Shown: piece by piece, positions 56,926 through 64,000 of the stretch
Position numbering within the stretch: the stretch's first letter is position 1
Layout: each line of letters begins with the position of its first letter
Translations under genes and position numbers: made by a program
Assembly: GCA_046349875.1 (NCBI GenBank)
Contig: JAXMBN010000002.1
Span: forward strand, 124,001-188,000
DNA length: 64,000 nucleotides
DNA from: JAXMBN01 sp046349875
Lineage (GTDB): Bacteria; Planctomycetota; Planctomycetia; Pirellulales; Pirellulaceae
Reading direction: 5' to 3'
Notes under the pieces: generated by a model
What the model was told of the DNA's origin: nothing
The model's input: only the letters and a program-made list of their open reading frames with translations
Database searches by the model: none

Positions 56926-57378
56926 ATGAAAGAATCTATTTGCATCATCGAAATCGAGACGCATGGCGGCCATCGTTTCATTCACGACGAACTATTGCCG
57001 GCAGCGTTGGCGCATACCACGGCCCAAAGGCTTGCCGAGCAAGTGTATACCGCGATTCGGAGAATTCGGCTCTACAAGCTCGAGGCAGCGGCTTGGGAAT
57101 CGGAGGATCTCGATATGAGCCCCCAGCTCGCCGAGATCATGCGGGAGAATCTCATCGAAAACGCCCGCGATGAGGTTTGCGATGCTATCAAGAGCGTTAG
57201 GAGTCTTGGTCTCCCTGGTACGGCACCATTGAGCCCAATCACTGAATATCGATCGCAGGGAGGAATGCATGAGCCAAAGCCAGGGGCTAAAGTGCCCAAA
57301 CTGCGGGTGTCGCGATCTTCGAGCATGGGCAACGCGAAAACAAAACGGAAGAATCGCTCGAGTGCGAGCGTGTCGTAA
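56926..57378 (+). CDS. Hypothetical protein
   Basis: I choose the ATG at 56926 (MKESICIIEIETHGGHRF), since the upstream ATG at 56875 runs through the hairpin. It is 150 residues; the first 110 form a helical domain (LAEQVYTAIRRIRLYKLEAA, LAEIMRENLIENARDEVCDAI). The last 37 residues overlap the zinc-ribbon gene in another frame and are basic. Function unknown. Confidence 0.5.
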   Translation: MKESICIIEIETHGGHRFIHDELLPAALAHTTAQRLAEQVYTAIRRIRLYKLEAAAWESEDLDMSPQLAEIMRENLIENARDEVCDAIKSVRSLGLPGTAPLSPITEYRSQGGMHEPKPGAKVPKLRVSRSSSMGNAKTKRKNRSSASVS

Positions 57379-57475
57379 TTGCGGCACGAAGGTGACAACT
57401 TATGAAACCGTGGCCTTCGAGCATCCGCCAAGACGCATGATCGGAGGCCCGAACGGCTCAGAGGTCAAAGAGTGA
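57269..57475 (+). CDS. NrdR-type zinc ribbon, no ATP cone
   Basis: Sixty-eight residues with two Cys pairs, LKCPNCGCRD and RACRNCGTKV, and the VTTYETV tail. The spacing and the RIARVRAC then TTYE pattern match the N-terminal zinc ribbon of NrdR, the repressor of ribonucleotide reductase genes, but the ATP-cone domain is absent. The ribosome-binding site is strong (GGGAGGA). It starts within the upstream ORF. It may be a DNA-binding regulator of the module. Confidence 0.65.
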   Translation: MSQSQGLKCPNCGCRDLRAWATRKQNGRIARVRACRNCGTKVTTYETVAFEHPPRRMIGGPNGSEVKE

Positions 57476-57604
57476 ACGCGATGCGTCAAAACGCATATGC
57501 GGGGCTCGACGATTGAAAGAAAGAAAGACGATTAGAATTCCTGATCTTTCCGGATCGGTGTCAGAAGCAAATTTTATGCGGAAGGACCCATTGAACGCCA
57601 CGAA

Positions 57605-57629
57605 TTGCCGTTAGTTGCCTATTGTTGCC
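57605..57629. promoter_or_regulatory. Three TTGCC boxes phased every 10 bp
   Basis: TTGCC occurs at 57605, 57615 and 57625 with exact 10-bp period, so the boxes face the same side of the helix. A fourth, isolated TTGCC at 57699 is in the next hairpin. Such phased half-sites suit a small DNA-binding protein. Confidence 0.55.
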
Positions 57630-57692
57630 GTTGGTGTCATAACATCAGCGATATCGAACTTGGGTAGGTGGCTGATCCCCACCGAACGCGAT

Positions 57693-57727
57693 GCGGGCTT
57701 GCCGATTGTCCTTTTCGGTGAGCCCGC
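57693..57727. terminator. Hairpin before the structural-type genes
   Basis: GCGGGCT (57693-57699) pairs with AGCCCGC (57721-57727), and inside it CCGA pairs with TCGG, separated by one mismatched position. The CCTTTT stretch is in the loop, not after the stem. It can be a terminator of the upstream genes or an RNA regulatory structure. Confidence 0.4.
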
Positions 57728-57758
57728 AGAGCGGCCCATCTAATGCAAAGGACATGCT

Positions 57759-58268
57759 ATGAGCGCGAAGCAGATTCTCCGAACGTTGGAAGAGATCCAC
57801 GCGGAATCAAGCGATTCGAAAAGGCGGCTTGCGGAGTTTGTAAGGTCGCTTGCTATCCAGCGGCAAATTTTCGAGGTGGCTGGCAAGATCTTTGCATCTC
57901 CATTCGAAGGTACCGGCGAGTTACAAAAACCAACGACAAACGTATCAAACGCTGCTAAAGAGAAGTCAGTCGCTCGAGAACCAAGCATAAGTGTTCAAGT
58001 GAATGACGAAATCAATGACCCATACTATGAGAAGGATCTTGAACTACAGCGAGATAAATTCGCGAGTGAGTTATATGATCGACAGGAAATAAAAAACCTT
58101 TCCGAGATCGGAAGGCACATAAAAGAGCTTTCTCGCGAGACCAAGTGGCCCGTCTATTCGGGGCCAGGACCGGTGAAAAAAGGGATCAATAAATACCGCA
58201 TGTACATCGGCGGAACTCCATTGCCAAAGGGCAAAGCAGGAAAGAAGCCACAAAAAAAGGCCTCTTAA
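57759..58268 (+). CDS. Hypothetical phage-module protein with ASPF motif
   Basis: A 169-residue protein. An N-terminal helical coil (ILRTLEEIHAESSDSKRRLA) leads to RQIFEVAGKIFASPFEGTGE, then a low-complexity linker and a basic C-terminus (GINKYRMYIGGTPLPKGKA). The ASPF segment matches the next gene. It is the first gene after the regulatory region. Function unknown; a structural or scaffold role in the particle or module is possible by position. Confidence 0.55.
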   Translation: MSAKQILRTLEEIHAESSDSKRRLAEFVRSLAIQRQIFEVAGKIFASPFEGTGELQKPTTNVSNAAKEKSVAREPSISVQVNDEINDPYYEKDLELQRDKFASELYDRQEIKNLSEIGRHIKELSRETKWPVYSGPGPVKKGINKYRMYIGGTPLPKGKAGKKPQKKAS

Positions 58269-58283
58269 TCTTATTTATATTTG

Positions 58284-58313
58284 AATCAGATTTGTCAGAT
58301 TAGGAATCTGATT
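58284..58313. terminator. Hairpin between paired ASPF genes
   Basis: AATCAGATT and AATCTGATT pair perfectly (9 bp) around a 12-base loop. It lies 16 bp after the previous stop and about 50 bp before the next gene. CAGATT occurs as a direct repeat in and near the arms. No T-run follows. Confidence 0.4.
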
Positions 58314-58363
58314 GGCTAACCGCGCTGTAGCAGCAATGATGCTTCCAAAAGGAGGCCTGAGCT

Positions 58364-58690
58364 ATGGCAATCGAACATCTTCCACAGTCATGGGAGGTCG
58401 CTGAAGAGATCTCTCGAAACAATGCCATCAATCGGCATTTGTTGGTAATCAAGAAATCGCTATCTCGAATCGAAGCGATCAAGCGTAAGCAAGCTGAGTA
58501 TCAAAAGCGGTACTCTTCAGAGCCGGCCAGCCCATTGGGTATTGAGCGGCAAATGCTCGAAGCAGGTGGTAAGGCCCTTGCATCTCCATTCAATGAAGCC
58601 GGCAAGATGCTCGAGCCGGCCATGTCCAAAGTTTCTAAGGCCATGGAGCTCTCCAAGGCCATTCCTAACGATGAAGGAGCGAACTCGTAA
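58364..58690 (+). CDS. Hypothetical phage-module protein, paralogue of the preceding gene
   Basis: A 108-residue protein with a strong ribosome-binding site (AAAAGGAGG). It has a helical N-terminus (VIKKSLSRIEAIKRKQAEYQ) and then the motif RQMLEAGGKALASPFNEAGK, which matches RQIFEVAGKIFASPFEGTGE in the gene before it. The two genes therefore share a motif of the form RQxxExxGKxxASPFxxxG. Its stop overlaps the next ATG (TAATG). Confidence 0.6.
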   Translation: MAIEHLPQSWEVAEEISRNNAINRHLLVIKKSLSRIEAIKRKQAEYQKRYSSEPASPLGIERQMLEAGGKALASPFNEAGKMLEPAMSKVSKAMELSKAIPNDEGANS

Positions 58691-58968
58691 TGGTTATGTA
58701 TCAAGACAAGAACGGAAAACAATTCCAGGTCAAGTCGATCAACAACACCATGGTAAGGCAATTGCGAAAGATGCCGGATCTTGAGTGGCTTGCCGATGCC
58801 GGCCAGGTGCTCGGAAGGCTTGCCGATCCCGTTCCAGTGGCCGATGCAATTGCTTACCTCACCGGTGCGAGCGTGGAAGAAATCGACGCGGGCATGGGTG
58901 GAGATGCGATCACTGAGCTCGCAAGACCATCGAAGCGTTTGCCGGCTTCCTACCAAGTGACCAAATGA
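58690..58968 (+). CDS. Small hypothetical protein, possible tail-assembly chaperone
   Basis: A 92-residue protein starting at the TAATG overlap with the previous gene. The sequence is helical with ADAIAYLTGASVEEIDAGMG. It is immediately upstream of the tape-measure-like gene, the position where tail-assembly chaperones commonly sit. This is a positional guess; no family signature is recognised. Confidence 0.45.
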   Translation: MVMYQDKNGKQFQVKSINNTMVRQLRKMPDLEWLADAGQVLGRLADPVPVADAIAYLTGASVEEIDAGMGGDAITELARPSKRLPASYQVTK

Positions 58969-59086
58969 AAGTGATGCGCGAGGATCGTAGAGTATCGGGC
59001 ATCGATCAAAGATGCCGGCCCAAAGTTTCGAGAGCAATTGAAGCAGCAAAACCTATAGCCAAGAGTTGGCGGAATTGAGGTGAAGT

Positions 59087-60571
59087 ATGGCTACGAGTGC
59101 CGATATCAAGGCCGGTAAAGCAGCTGTTGAGGTTATTGCCGAGCTCGGTCCTTTTCGTAAAGGATTACAAGCCGCGAGTGATATGCTCAAGGGTTGGGGG
59201 GAATCGATTACCTCCATGGGCAAAAAGCTTGCGGCATCAGGTGCCATTTTCTCGGCTCCATTTCTTGCAGCGGCCAAGGCGTTTGAGGCTCATGCCATGG
59301 CTACTGGTGCGGCTCTTTCTCCGAATCAGCTTCAAGCTCTCGGCCGTTATCTCATCGCACAACAGCAGCTAGCAGAGGCAGCTAAGAAAGCCTATCTAGA
59401 ACTTGGTGCGGCTTTCTACTCCTCCATCATCAATGCAGGCTCGGCCGCAGCTCCGGTGATTCTCAAGATCGTATCCGCTCTAACCAATGCTCTAAATTTC
59501 ACCGCGGCTTGGATCAAAGAAAACCAAAAGCTAGTTGAGACCATTGCAACCGTGGCTCTTGGAGTTGCTGGAGTTGGAGCTCTTCTAATGGTTGCCGGCT
59601 CCGCGATCACAGCGCTAGGCGTTGGACTTGGAGCAGCGGCAGCGGCCGCAGGTGTTCTCTTATCACCGACGGTACTGATCTCAGCGGCAGTCTTGGGGAT
59701 CGGAGGTTATTTGTTACATGCTTCCGGCGCGTTGGCGGTCATGGGGCAGATCGCCGGCCAAGTATTTGGCTACATAGGAGAAGCACTCACCGCAATCGTG
59801 AACGCTATTGGGGCAGGTGAAATGCAAGCCGCCTGGAATGTTGTGGTCACAGGTATGCAAGCCGTGTGGGGTGTCGCGGTAAACTGGATGAAATTCCTAT
59901 GGGTATCGGCCCAAATGGAAGTAGGCTCCATCGGCATTAAAACGGCCGTGTCGATGATGGCGATTTGGGAGGAGCTTGGGCATACGATTCAACGAGTTAT
60001 GGCTCAGGCGATGGCTTATGCCAACACGGCCCTATCTGGGATGCTCGATGGTCTCAAGGGTTTGCTTTCAGGAATGGAGCAAGCAGGGATCTTGAAGCAG
60101 GAAGGCGGAAAGATCTTTGGCATAGATATGAATCGCAATTACACGATCGATGCGGCGATGCAAAACGCGGCTGCATTTGCCCCCGATCAAAAGGCAACGG
60201 ATCGAGCCAAGGCACGGCAAGAGTTTCAGGATATTTGGATTGAGGAGATGAAGAAAAGCCTATCAGGTGGTCTCGATGCTTCCTCTCTCATCCCTGGGAA
60301 TATCGATGCTGTTCAAAAGTATCAAGCGGCCCTTGGCCTTGCTAATGGTTTCAATCTCAAGTTTGAAGGTTTGCAAATGCAAGGCATGGCCATGGGGCAA
60401 ATAGCTCGAGGCGAGGCCGTTGGTACGTTTTCCAGCTCGGCCCTCGGGCAGATCGGAGCGAGCTCGATTGATAAGGAGATCGCCGATTCCAGCAAGAAAA
60501 CAGCGAAGGCCACGGAAGGGATTCTCAAAACGATTCTTGCCAACGGATTAGGAGGCATCGATCTAGCATGA
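59087..60571 (+). CDS. Tape-measure-like phage tail protein
   Basis: A 494-residue protein. The first 60 residues (ADIKAGKAAVEVIAELGPFR; LKGWGESITSMGKKLAASGA) are typical of tape-measure N-termini. Long hydrophobic helical stretches follow, such as TIATVALGVAGVGALLMVAG and ITALGVGLGAAAAAAGVLLS. It is short for a tape measure, so a small tail or truncated gene is possible. It overlaps the next gene at ATGA. Confidence 0.75.
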   Translation: MATSADIKAGKAAVEVIAELGPFRKGLQAASDMLKGWGESITSMGKKLAASGAIFSAPFLAAAKAFEAHAMATGAALSPNQLQALGRYLIAQQQLAEAAKKAYLELGAAFYSSIINAGSAAAPVILKIVSALTNALNFTAAWIKENQKLVETIATVALGVAGVGALLMVAGSAITALGVGLGAAAAAAGVLLSPTVLISAAVLGIGGYLLHASGALAVMGQIAGQVFGYIGEALTAIVNAIGAGEMQAAWNVVVTGMQAVWGVAVNWMKFLWVSAQMEVGSIGIKTAVSMMAIWEELGHTIQRVMAQAMAYANTALSGMLDGLKGLLSGMEQAGILKQEGGKIFGIDMNRNYTIDAAMQNAAAFAPDQKATDRAKARQEFQDIWIEEMKKSLSGGLDASSLIPGNIDAVQKYQAALGLANGFNLKFEGLQMQGMAMGQIARGEAVGTFSSSALGQIGASSIDKEIADSSKKTAKATEGILKTILANGLGGIDLA

Positions 60572-60774
60572 GTCGAAACACGTTTCTCATCGTCGATACA
60601 AGAGCCGGCCGCATGGTCGATGCGTATTCATCGCGCATTGAAGCGGCTCGGGATCTCGGTAACGCATTCACAAAAGCCGGCACTCGATCGCTAGTTGTGG
60701 TTGAGCTAACCATGACCGATCTAGCCAAGATCACTGCAAAGCAATCAGAAGGCATTCAGCCCATCGAATCATAA
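60568..60774 (+). CDS. Small hypothetical protein
   Basis: Sixty-eight residues, opening inside the stop of the tape-measure gene (ATGA overlap), which suggests translational coupling. It is a compact alpha/beta protein (FLIVDTRAGRMVDAYSSRIE; SLVVVELTMTDLAKI). No family recognised. Confidence 0.5.
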   Translation: MSRNTFLIVDTRAGRMVDAYSSRIEAARDLGNAFTKAGTRSLVVVELTMTDLAKITAKQSEGIQPIES

Positions 60775-60784
60775 GGCCCAACAA

Positions 60785-61081
60785 ATGACCGAACAGCAAA
60801 TAGAAGCCCTTGCCGGCATGATCGCCGACAAGGTTGCCGACAAGATCGCTCGAGCAGCAAACAAGCGATATGTAAGCCGAAAAGAATTCGCCAAGGCAAC
60901 GGGCCTCGGCGTTCGGACCGTGGATCGCATGATTACTCAAGGAAGGCTTGAGCATTCCAAGCAAGGCCGGCGAGTCCTGATCCCGGTAAATGAAATGAGC
61001 CGCCTGGGGAACAACCAAGCGGCCCAAAAGGATTTTACCCCTGACATGAGGTCTCTAAATGATACGGAAAAATCACCGTAG
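60785..61081 (+). CDS. Excisionase-like helix-turn-helix protein
   Basis: A 98-residue protein. The segment YVSRKEFAKATGLGVRTVDR and the MITQGRLEHSKQGRRVLIPV stretch form the MerR/excisionase-type winged helix (helix-turn-helix_17 pattern). The N-terminal helix (IEALAGMIADKVADKIA) may mediate pairing. Such proteins regulate excision or replication in mobile elements. It is followed by overlapping small ORFs in a compact operon. Confidence 0.7.
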   Translation: MTEQQIEALAGMIADKVADKIARAANKRYVSRKEFAKATGLGVRTVDRMITQGRLEHSKQGRRVLIPVNEMSRLGNNQAAQKDFTPDMRSLNDTEKSP

Positions 61082-61286
61082 CGGCTACTTCTTCCAATGC
61101 CAGAAAACGAATTGCCGGCCGGCCAGTGGCGAGCCAGGCACTCTACGCGAGCAATTTGAAACTCTCGGGCTCTATCACGAGACCAGAGATGGCTCCAAGC
61201 TCTCCCAATCCGAACGGGATCGACTTTGGGTTGTATGTAAAGCATTGACGACAGGAAGGCCTATCCCTCGAAGAATCGCACCGTGA
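61059..61286 (+). CDS. Small hypothetical protein
   Basis: Seventy-five residues, starting inside the excisionase-like gene with GAGG upstream and ending inside the next start (ATGA). It carries a CQKTNC pair and a helical, charged C-terminus (LSQSERDRLWVVCKAL). Overlaps at both ends support it as a real gene in a packed operon. Confidence 0.5.
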   Translation: MIRKNHRSGYFFQCQKTNCRPASGEPGTLREQFETLGLYHETRDGSKLSQSERDRLWVVCKALTTGRPIPRRIAP

Positions 61287-62005
61287 TGAAGAAGCCCTAC
61301 TACGCTCACAAGCTCACGCGGCTATTGTTCAAAAGCTGCGCGGCACAATCGATAGGCCAAGATGCAGTGCTTCTGATCATTCACATCGCTCACACGGAGG
61401 ACGCAGCGAAATACCAAGGGCCGGTGCGATTTTGGAATTCACAGCTCAATGAGGTCCTCGGATTCCATTCTCCCAAGTCCCTCAATAACGCTCGTAGAAA
61501 GGCTGTTGAAGCCGGCTGGCTGGAATACGATCGGAAGAATGATCGAAGCGACGGAGTTTATTCAACGAAGATCCCTCCTCACGTTGAAAACTACGACGAC
61601 AACCCCATTGAACCTATTCCAAGTACGGAACAGGAAACGGAAAAGGAAAGTGGTTTTGTAGGTCGTTTTGGGAACGGGAAGCGGAACAGGAAGGTTACGG
61701 GAAACGGCTCACTTCCTATACCTATACCTAAACCTATACCTATAAGAGATAGAGCGCGCAAATATCCAACCATCGAAGAGTGGAAAGCCTACTGGGAATC
61801 AAATCGCCTCTTCGGAGATCCAGAGGCTTCATTTGACCACTACGAATCCGTTGGATGGGTCTCTGGGAAAAATCCAATTAAAGATTGGCGAGCGGCCGCG
61901 AGGACCTCTTCGCGAAATCAAGAGAAGTGGAGCAAGGAATCCACATCCCGCCCCAAGACGCGGCCTTCTGATACCCTGCAGTTACTCGATGGGAGCCAAC
62001 CATGA
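61283..62005 (+). CDS. Replisome-organiser-like protein
   Basis: A 240-residue protein. The N-terminal 85 residues look like a winged helix of the phage replication-initiator type (LIIHIAHTEDAAKYQGPVRF; LNEVLGFHSPKSLNNARRK; AGWLEYDRKNDRSDGVYS). A linker with repeated IPIPKPIPI follows, then a Trp-rich C-terminus (WKAYWESNRLFGDPEASFD) seen in some helicase-loading proteins. It lies directly before a DnaB-type helicase, overlapping it by four bases. That supports a role in helicase loading, by inference. Confidence 0.65.
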   Translation: MMKKPYYAHKLTRLLFKSCAAQSIGQDAVLLIIHIAHTEDAAKYQGPVRFWNSQLNEVLGFHSPKSLNNARRKAVEAGWLEYDRKNDRSDGVYSTKIPPHVENYDDNPIEPIPSTEQETEKESGFVGRFGNGKRNRKVTGNGSLPIPIPKPIPIRDRARKYPTIEEWKAYWESNRLFGDPEASFDHYESVGWVSGKNPIKDWRAAARTSSRNQEKWSKESTSRPKTRPSDTLQLLDGSQP

Positions 62006-63261
62006 GCGTGGAATTCGAAAGGGGGCTCATCGGGGCTTTGGTTGTAGATCCGAGCCTATTGGGCGAGGTTATCGGAGTTGTGTCTCCAAGCGATTTTGAA
62101 AATCGGACACTCAGGGCCATTTTCGAAGCGTGCCTACATCTCCGAAGATCACACATCGAAATCGAGTTAATTTCAATATGCCGTGAAGCCTCGATTGCAT
62201 GCGATCCTCATCAGGTTCGTGTTGAAGTCGGACGCGCGGCAAACGAAGGACTTCCAGCGAATGCCGTTTACTATGCTCGTTCCATTCGCATAGCCCGCGA
62301 TAACGAGAGACGCGCGCAGCTCGCAGCGGAATTTCTAAGTGCAATTCAACGTGAACCCTCTAAGGCAGATGATTTACAAGCGAAGCACATTCGAGAACTA
62401 AGAGCTTTGGGAGGTACGGCTCACGATGCAATCATTAAGCCGGCCGATCATATCGTCTTGAATGAGATCAATCGCCTGATAGAGGATAAGCAAAAAGATC
62501 GGTCCTCATGTATTCAAACTGGGTTCGATGCAATCGATCGAATCGCCGGCGGCCTTTCGAGATGCGAAGTCACAACCATTGCAGCCCCAACGGGATTCGG
62601 AAAAACCTCATTCTCGATGGAGGTTGCATATCGGATCGCAAAGCAAGGGCTCAAGGCTTTGGTGGTATCGTTGGAGATGGCAGATAGCCAAGTTGCTCAT
62701 CGATACTTGGCGAGGATTAGCGGAATAAGCGTTTCTAGGCTTCGCAAGTACGATTTTGCATTGAATGAGCTACGCGAAGCGGCTGAGGCTGTTCGTGGTC
62801 AAAGTCATCTTTGCAACGTTTCATTCGTTTTGTCGAGTCGAACAACCATTGACGATATCGTTTCGATCACCCATAGGTTTGCGGCTCGATCAAGTATTGA
62901 TTTGCTCATCGTGGACTATATCGGCCGAGTTGCAAAGCATGATCGACGCATGGACACAAGGGAGCACGTTTCAGACGTTATTGGTGAGCTCAAGAACTTG
63001 GCGATCGACGTCCAGATCCCAGTAATTGCATTGGCTCAGCTCAATCGAGCCGGCCAGAAAGAGCCTAGTTTGGAACACTTAGCGGAATCATCTTCGGTTG
63101 AACGCGATTCGGATGCGGTATGGCTCTTGAGTGAAGCAAGCGAAGGCCATGTAACGCTTGCACTTGCAAAGAACCGCCAAGGGCCGAAAGGAAAGATCAA
63201 TTTGAGTTTCGACTCGGCAAAGATGCGTTGGGAGGAGCCATCCAACGATTGGAATGGTTGA
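62002..63261 (+). CDS. DnaB-type replicative helicase
   Basis: A 419-residue protein whose start overlaps the previous stop (ATGAG). The N-terminal helical domain begins VEFERGLIGALVVDPSLLGE. The RecA-like core has Walker A APTGFGKTS and Walker B IDLLIVDYIG, preceded by TGFDAIDRIAGGLSR, with the VIALAQLNR arginine-finger region and ERDSDAVWLL. The linker between domains is shorter than in chromosomal DnaB. Together with the preceding gene it forms a replication pair. Confidence 0.88.
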   Translation: MSVEFERGLIGALVVDPSLLGEVIGVVSPSDFENRTLRAIFEACLHLRRSHIEIELISICREASIACDPHQVRVEVGRAANEGLPANAVYYARSIRIARDNERRAQLAAEFLSAIQREPSKADDLQAKHIRELRALGGTAHDAIIKPADHIVLNEINRLIEDKQKDRSSCIQTGFDAIDRIAGGLSRCEVTTIAAPTGFGKTSFSMEVAYRIAKQGLKALVVSLEMADSQVAHRYLARISGISVSRLRKYDFALNELREAAEAVRGQSHLCNVSFVLSSRTTIDDIVSITHRFAARSSIDLLIVDYIGRVAKHDRRMDTREHVSDVIGELKNLAIDVQIPVIALAQLNRAGQKEPSLEHLAESSSVERDSDAVWLLSEASEGHVTLALAKNRQGPKGKINLSFDSAKMRWEEPSNDWNG

Positions 63262-63291
63262 TTTGTTTTTCAGGAATAGAAAGGGATTGAA

Positions 63292-63873
63292 ATGAGTAGT
63301 ATTTTCAAAGAGCTCGAGAACTTGGAATCCGAAGAGGCGAAGAGCATCAAGCTGGATTACCGCGAATTGGTAGCCGCGATCGCCAGTGGAACCGAAGTAG
63401 ATCCACAGCAAGCAAAGCAGATTATTGATCGAGCCGGCAAAACGAGTGACGAACTTCATGAGGACGTCAAACGCATGGAGCATCGCAACAATCTTCGCAT
63501 CACCATGAAAAAGGAGCCTGAACTCATTCACAATATGGCCAAGGCCCAAAAGGCAAGGAAAAAAGCCGATGAGGAATTCCAGGCCCACAGGGAGGCATAC
63601 GAGGATAAAGTATGGCCAATCGATAACGAGATCGAAAATTGCAACCAGGGCTTACGTGATGCGTCAGAAGCAAAGCGAGCATTGCTCCTCGATTGTAGCG
63701 CAGAACTTCGAAAGCAATATCGAAATCTTACAGGGGAACATGAAGCAGCGTTTCGGCTCATCAAGAGAGCGCGTCAGGCTGGCAAAATCGAAGAGGTCAA
63801 GCGGCTCGAGTATGCTGCAATTGAGATCGAATCGAAGCTCAAAGATCTAGAAAAGCAAATGCTCGAGGATTGA
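63292..63873 (+). CDS. Coiled-coil protein of the phage-like module
   Basis: A 193-residue, highly charged protein, mostly predicted helix and coiled coil (MAKAQKARKKADEEFQAHRE; IKRARQAGKIEEVKRLEYAA). No signal or membrane segment. It lies 30 bp after the helicase. The role is unknown; a replication accessory or structural role could both fit. Confidence 0.6.
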   Translation: MSSIFKELENLESEEAKSIKLDYRELVAAIASGTEVDPQQAKQIIDRAGKTSDELHEDVKRMEHRNNLRITMKKEPELIHNMAKAQKARKKADEEFQAHREAYEDKVWPIDNEIENCNQGLRDASEAKRALLLDCSAELRKQYRNLTGEHEAAFRLIKRARQAGKIEEVKRLEYAAIEIESKLKDLEKQMLED

Positions 63874-63989
63874 TCGAGCAGGCCACGTTCCCTATCATCA
63901 TCTTTCACGGCTAGGGTAGCTCCCGAAAACCGATTCCTGATCGGCCGCCGTGTTTTTCTCTTCAGGAACAACTTACAGGGAGTTGTATC

Positions 63990-64000
63990 ATGGCGCGAGA
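63990..64000 (+). CDS. Start of a further module gene, cut by the window edge
   Basis: An ATG at 63990 begins MAR, with AGGGAG about 10 bases upstream. Only 11 bases are visible, so nothing can be said about the product; it shows only that the module probably continues. Confidence 0.25.

Larger units (their letters stand above)
57476..57758. promoter_or_regulatory. Regulatory region of the phage-like module
   Basis: 283 bp without a gene. It contains a hairpin ATGCGT-CAAA-ACGCAT at 57481-57496, three TTGCC boxes spaced 10 bp apart (57605, 57615, 57625), and a second hairpin at 57693-57727. The gene at 57759 follows. This arrangement could be an operator/promoter or a replication origin with iterons; no protein partner is proven. 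Confidence 0.5.

Overview
The window looks like chromosomal DNA from a planctomycete, most likely of the Pirellulaceae/Pirellulales. No marker gene was searched, so this rests on style: moderate GC with many cgatcg-type words, many secreted Cys-rich or Gly/Pro/Tyr-rich proteins, FG-GAP, PQQ-propeller and TolB-like beta-propeller proteins, a membrane Ser/Thr kinase, PqaA-type and Gfo/Idh/MocA proteins, and intergenic repeat families with CCACGAAG and GTCAGCAAGGGAC cores. I see no rRNA, tRNA, CRISPR array or intact insertion sequence.

Layout. 0-8.3 kb: an AsmA-like membrane protein cut by the window edge, a small lipoprotein, an alpha/beta hydrolase, truB divergent from ftsK, and an iron-binding-type lipoprotein behind ftsK. 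8.3-14.1 kb: an accessory block of seven small plus-strand genes separated by REP-like and CCACGAAG repeat arrays. 14.1-30.1 kb: mostly housekeeping genes, namely a four-S1-domain protein, a DUF3748-type propeller, ftsH, a coupled dxr-rseP pair, an oxidoreductase, a fumarylacetoacetate-hydrolase-family enzyme, an isolated fliG and a PQQ-like propeller protein. 30.1-30.8 kb: gene-free and rich in repeats, including a 168-bp element with 23-bp inverted ends. 30.8-56.4 kb: a membrane kinase, an ABC ATPase translationally coupled to an ABC permease/M1 peptidase fusion, acnA, a shattered FG-GAP gene, a ferritin-like protein, xseA, a PqaA-like protein, hydrolases, a c-heme-motif/toroid/beta-lactamase fusion, and a small trypsin-like/HEAT/membrane-protein cluster.

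56.5-64.0 kb: a tightly packed, all-plus-strand phage-derived module. It has an NrdR-type zinc ribbon without an ATP cone, two related small proteins sharing an ASPF motif, a short tape-measure-like protein, an excisionase-like HTH protein, a replisome-organiser-like protein and a DnaB-type helicase. Many of its genes overlap at ATGA or TAATG junctions. A regulatory-looking region (57.48-57.76 kb) has three TTGCC boxes phased at 10 bp and a hairpin. The module runs off the right edge, and no integrase, capsid or terminase gene is visible. It is the best candidate here for an undescribed mobile system.

Several conserved genes (AsmA-like, rseP, the ABC ATPase, xseA twice) carry apparent single-base frameshifts, and the FG-GAP gene carries many. 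For rseP, the ABC ATPase and xseA a single-base change restores a family-like protein, so read or assembly indels are a serious alternative to real gene decay. The annotations join the frames where this is clear.
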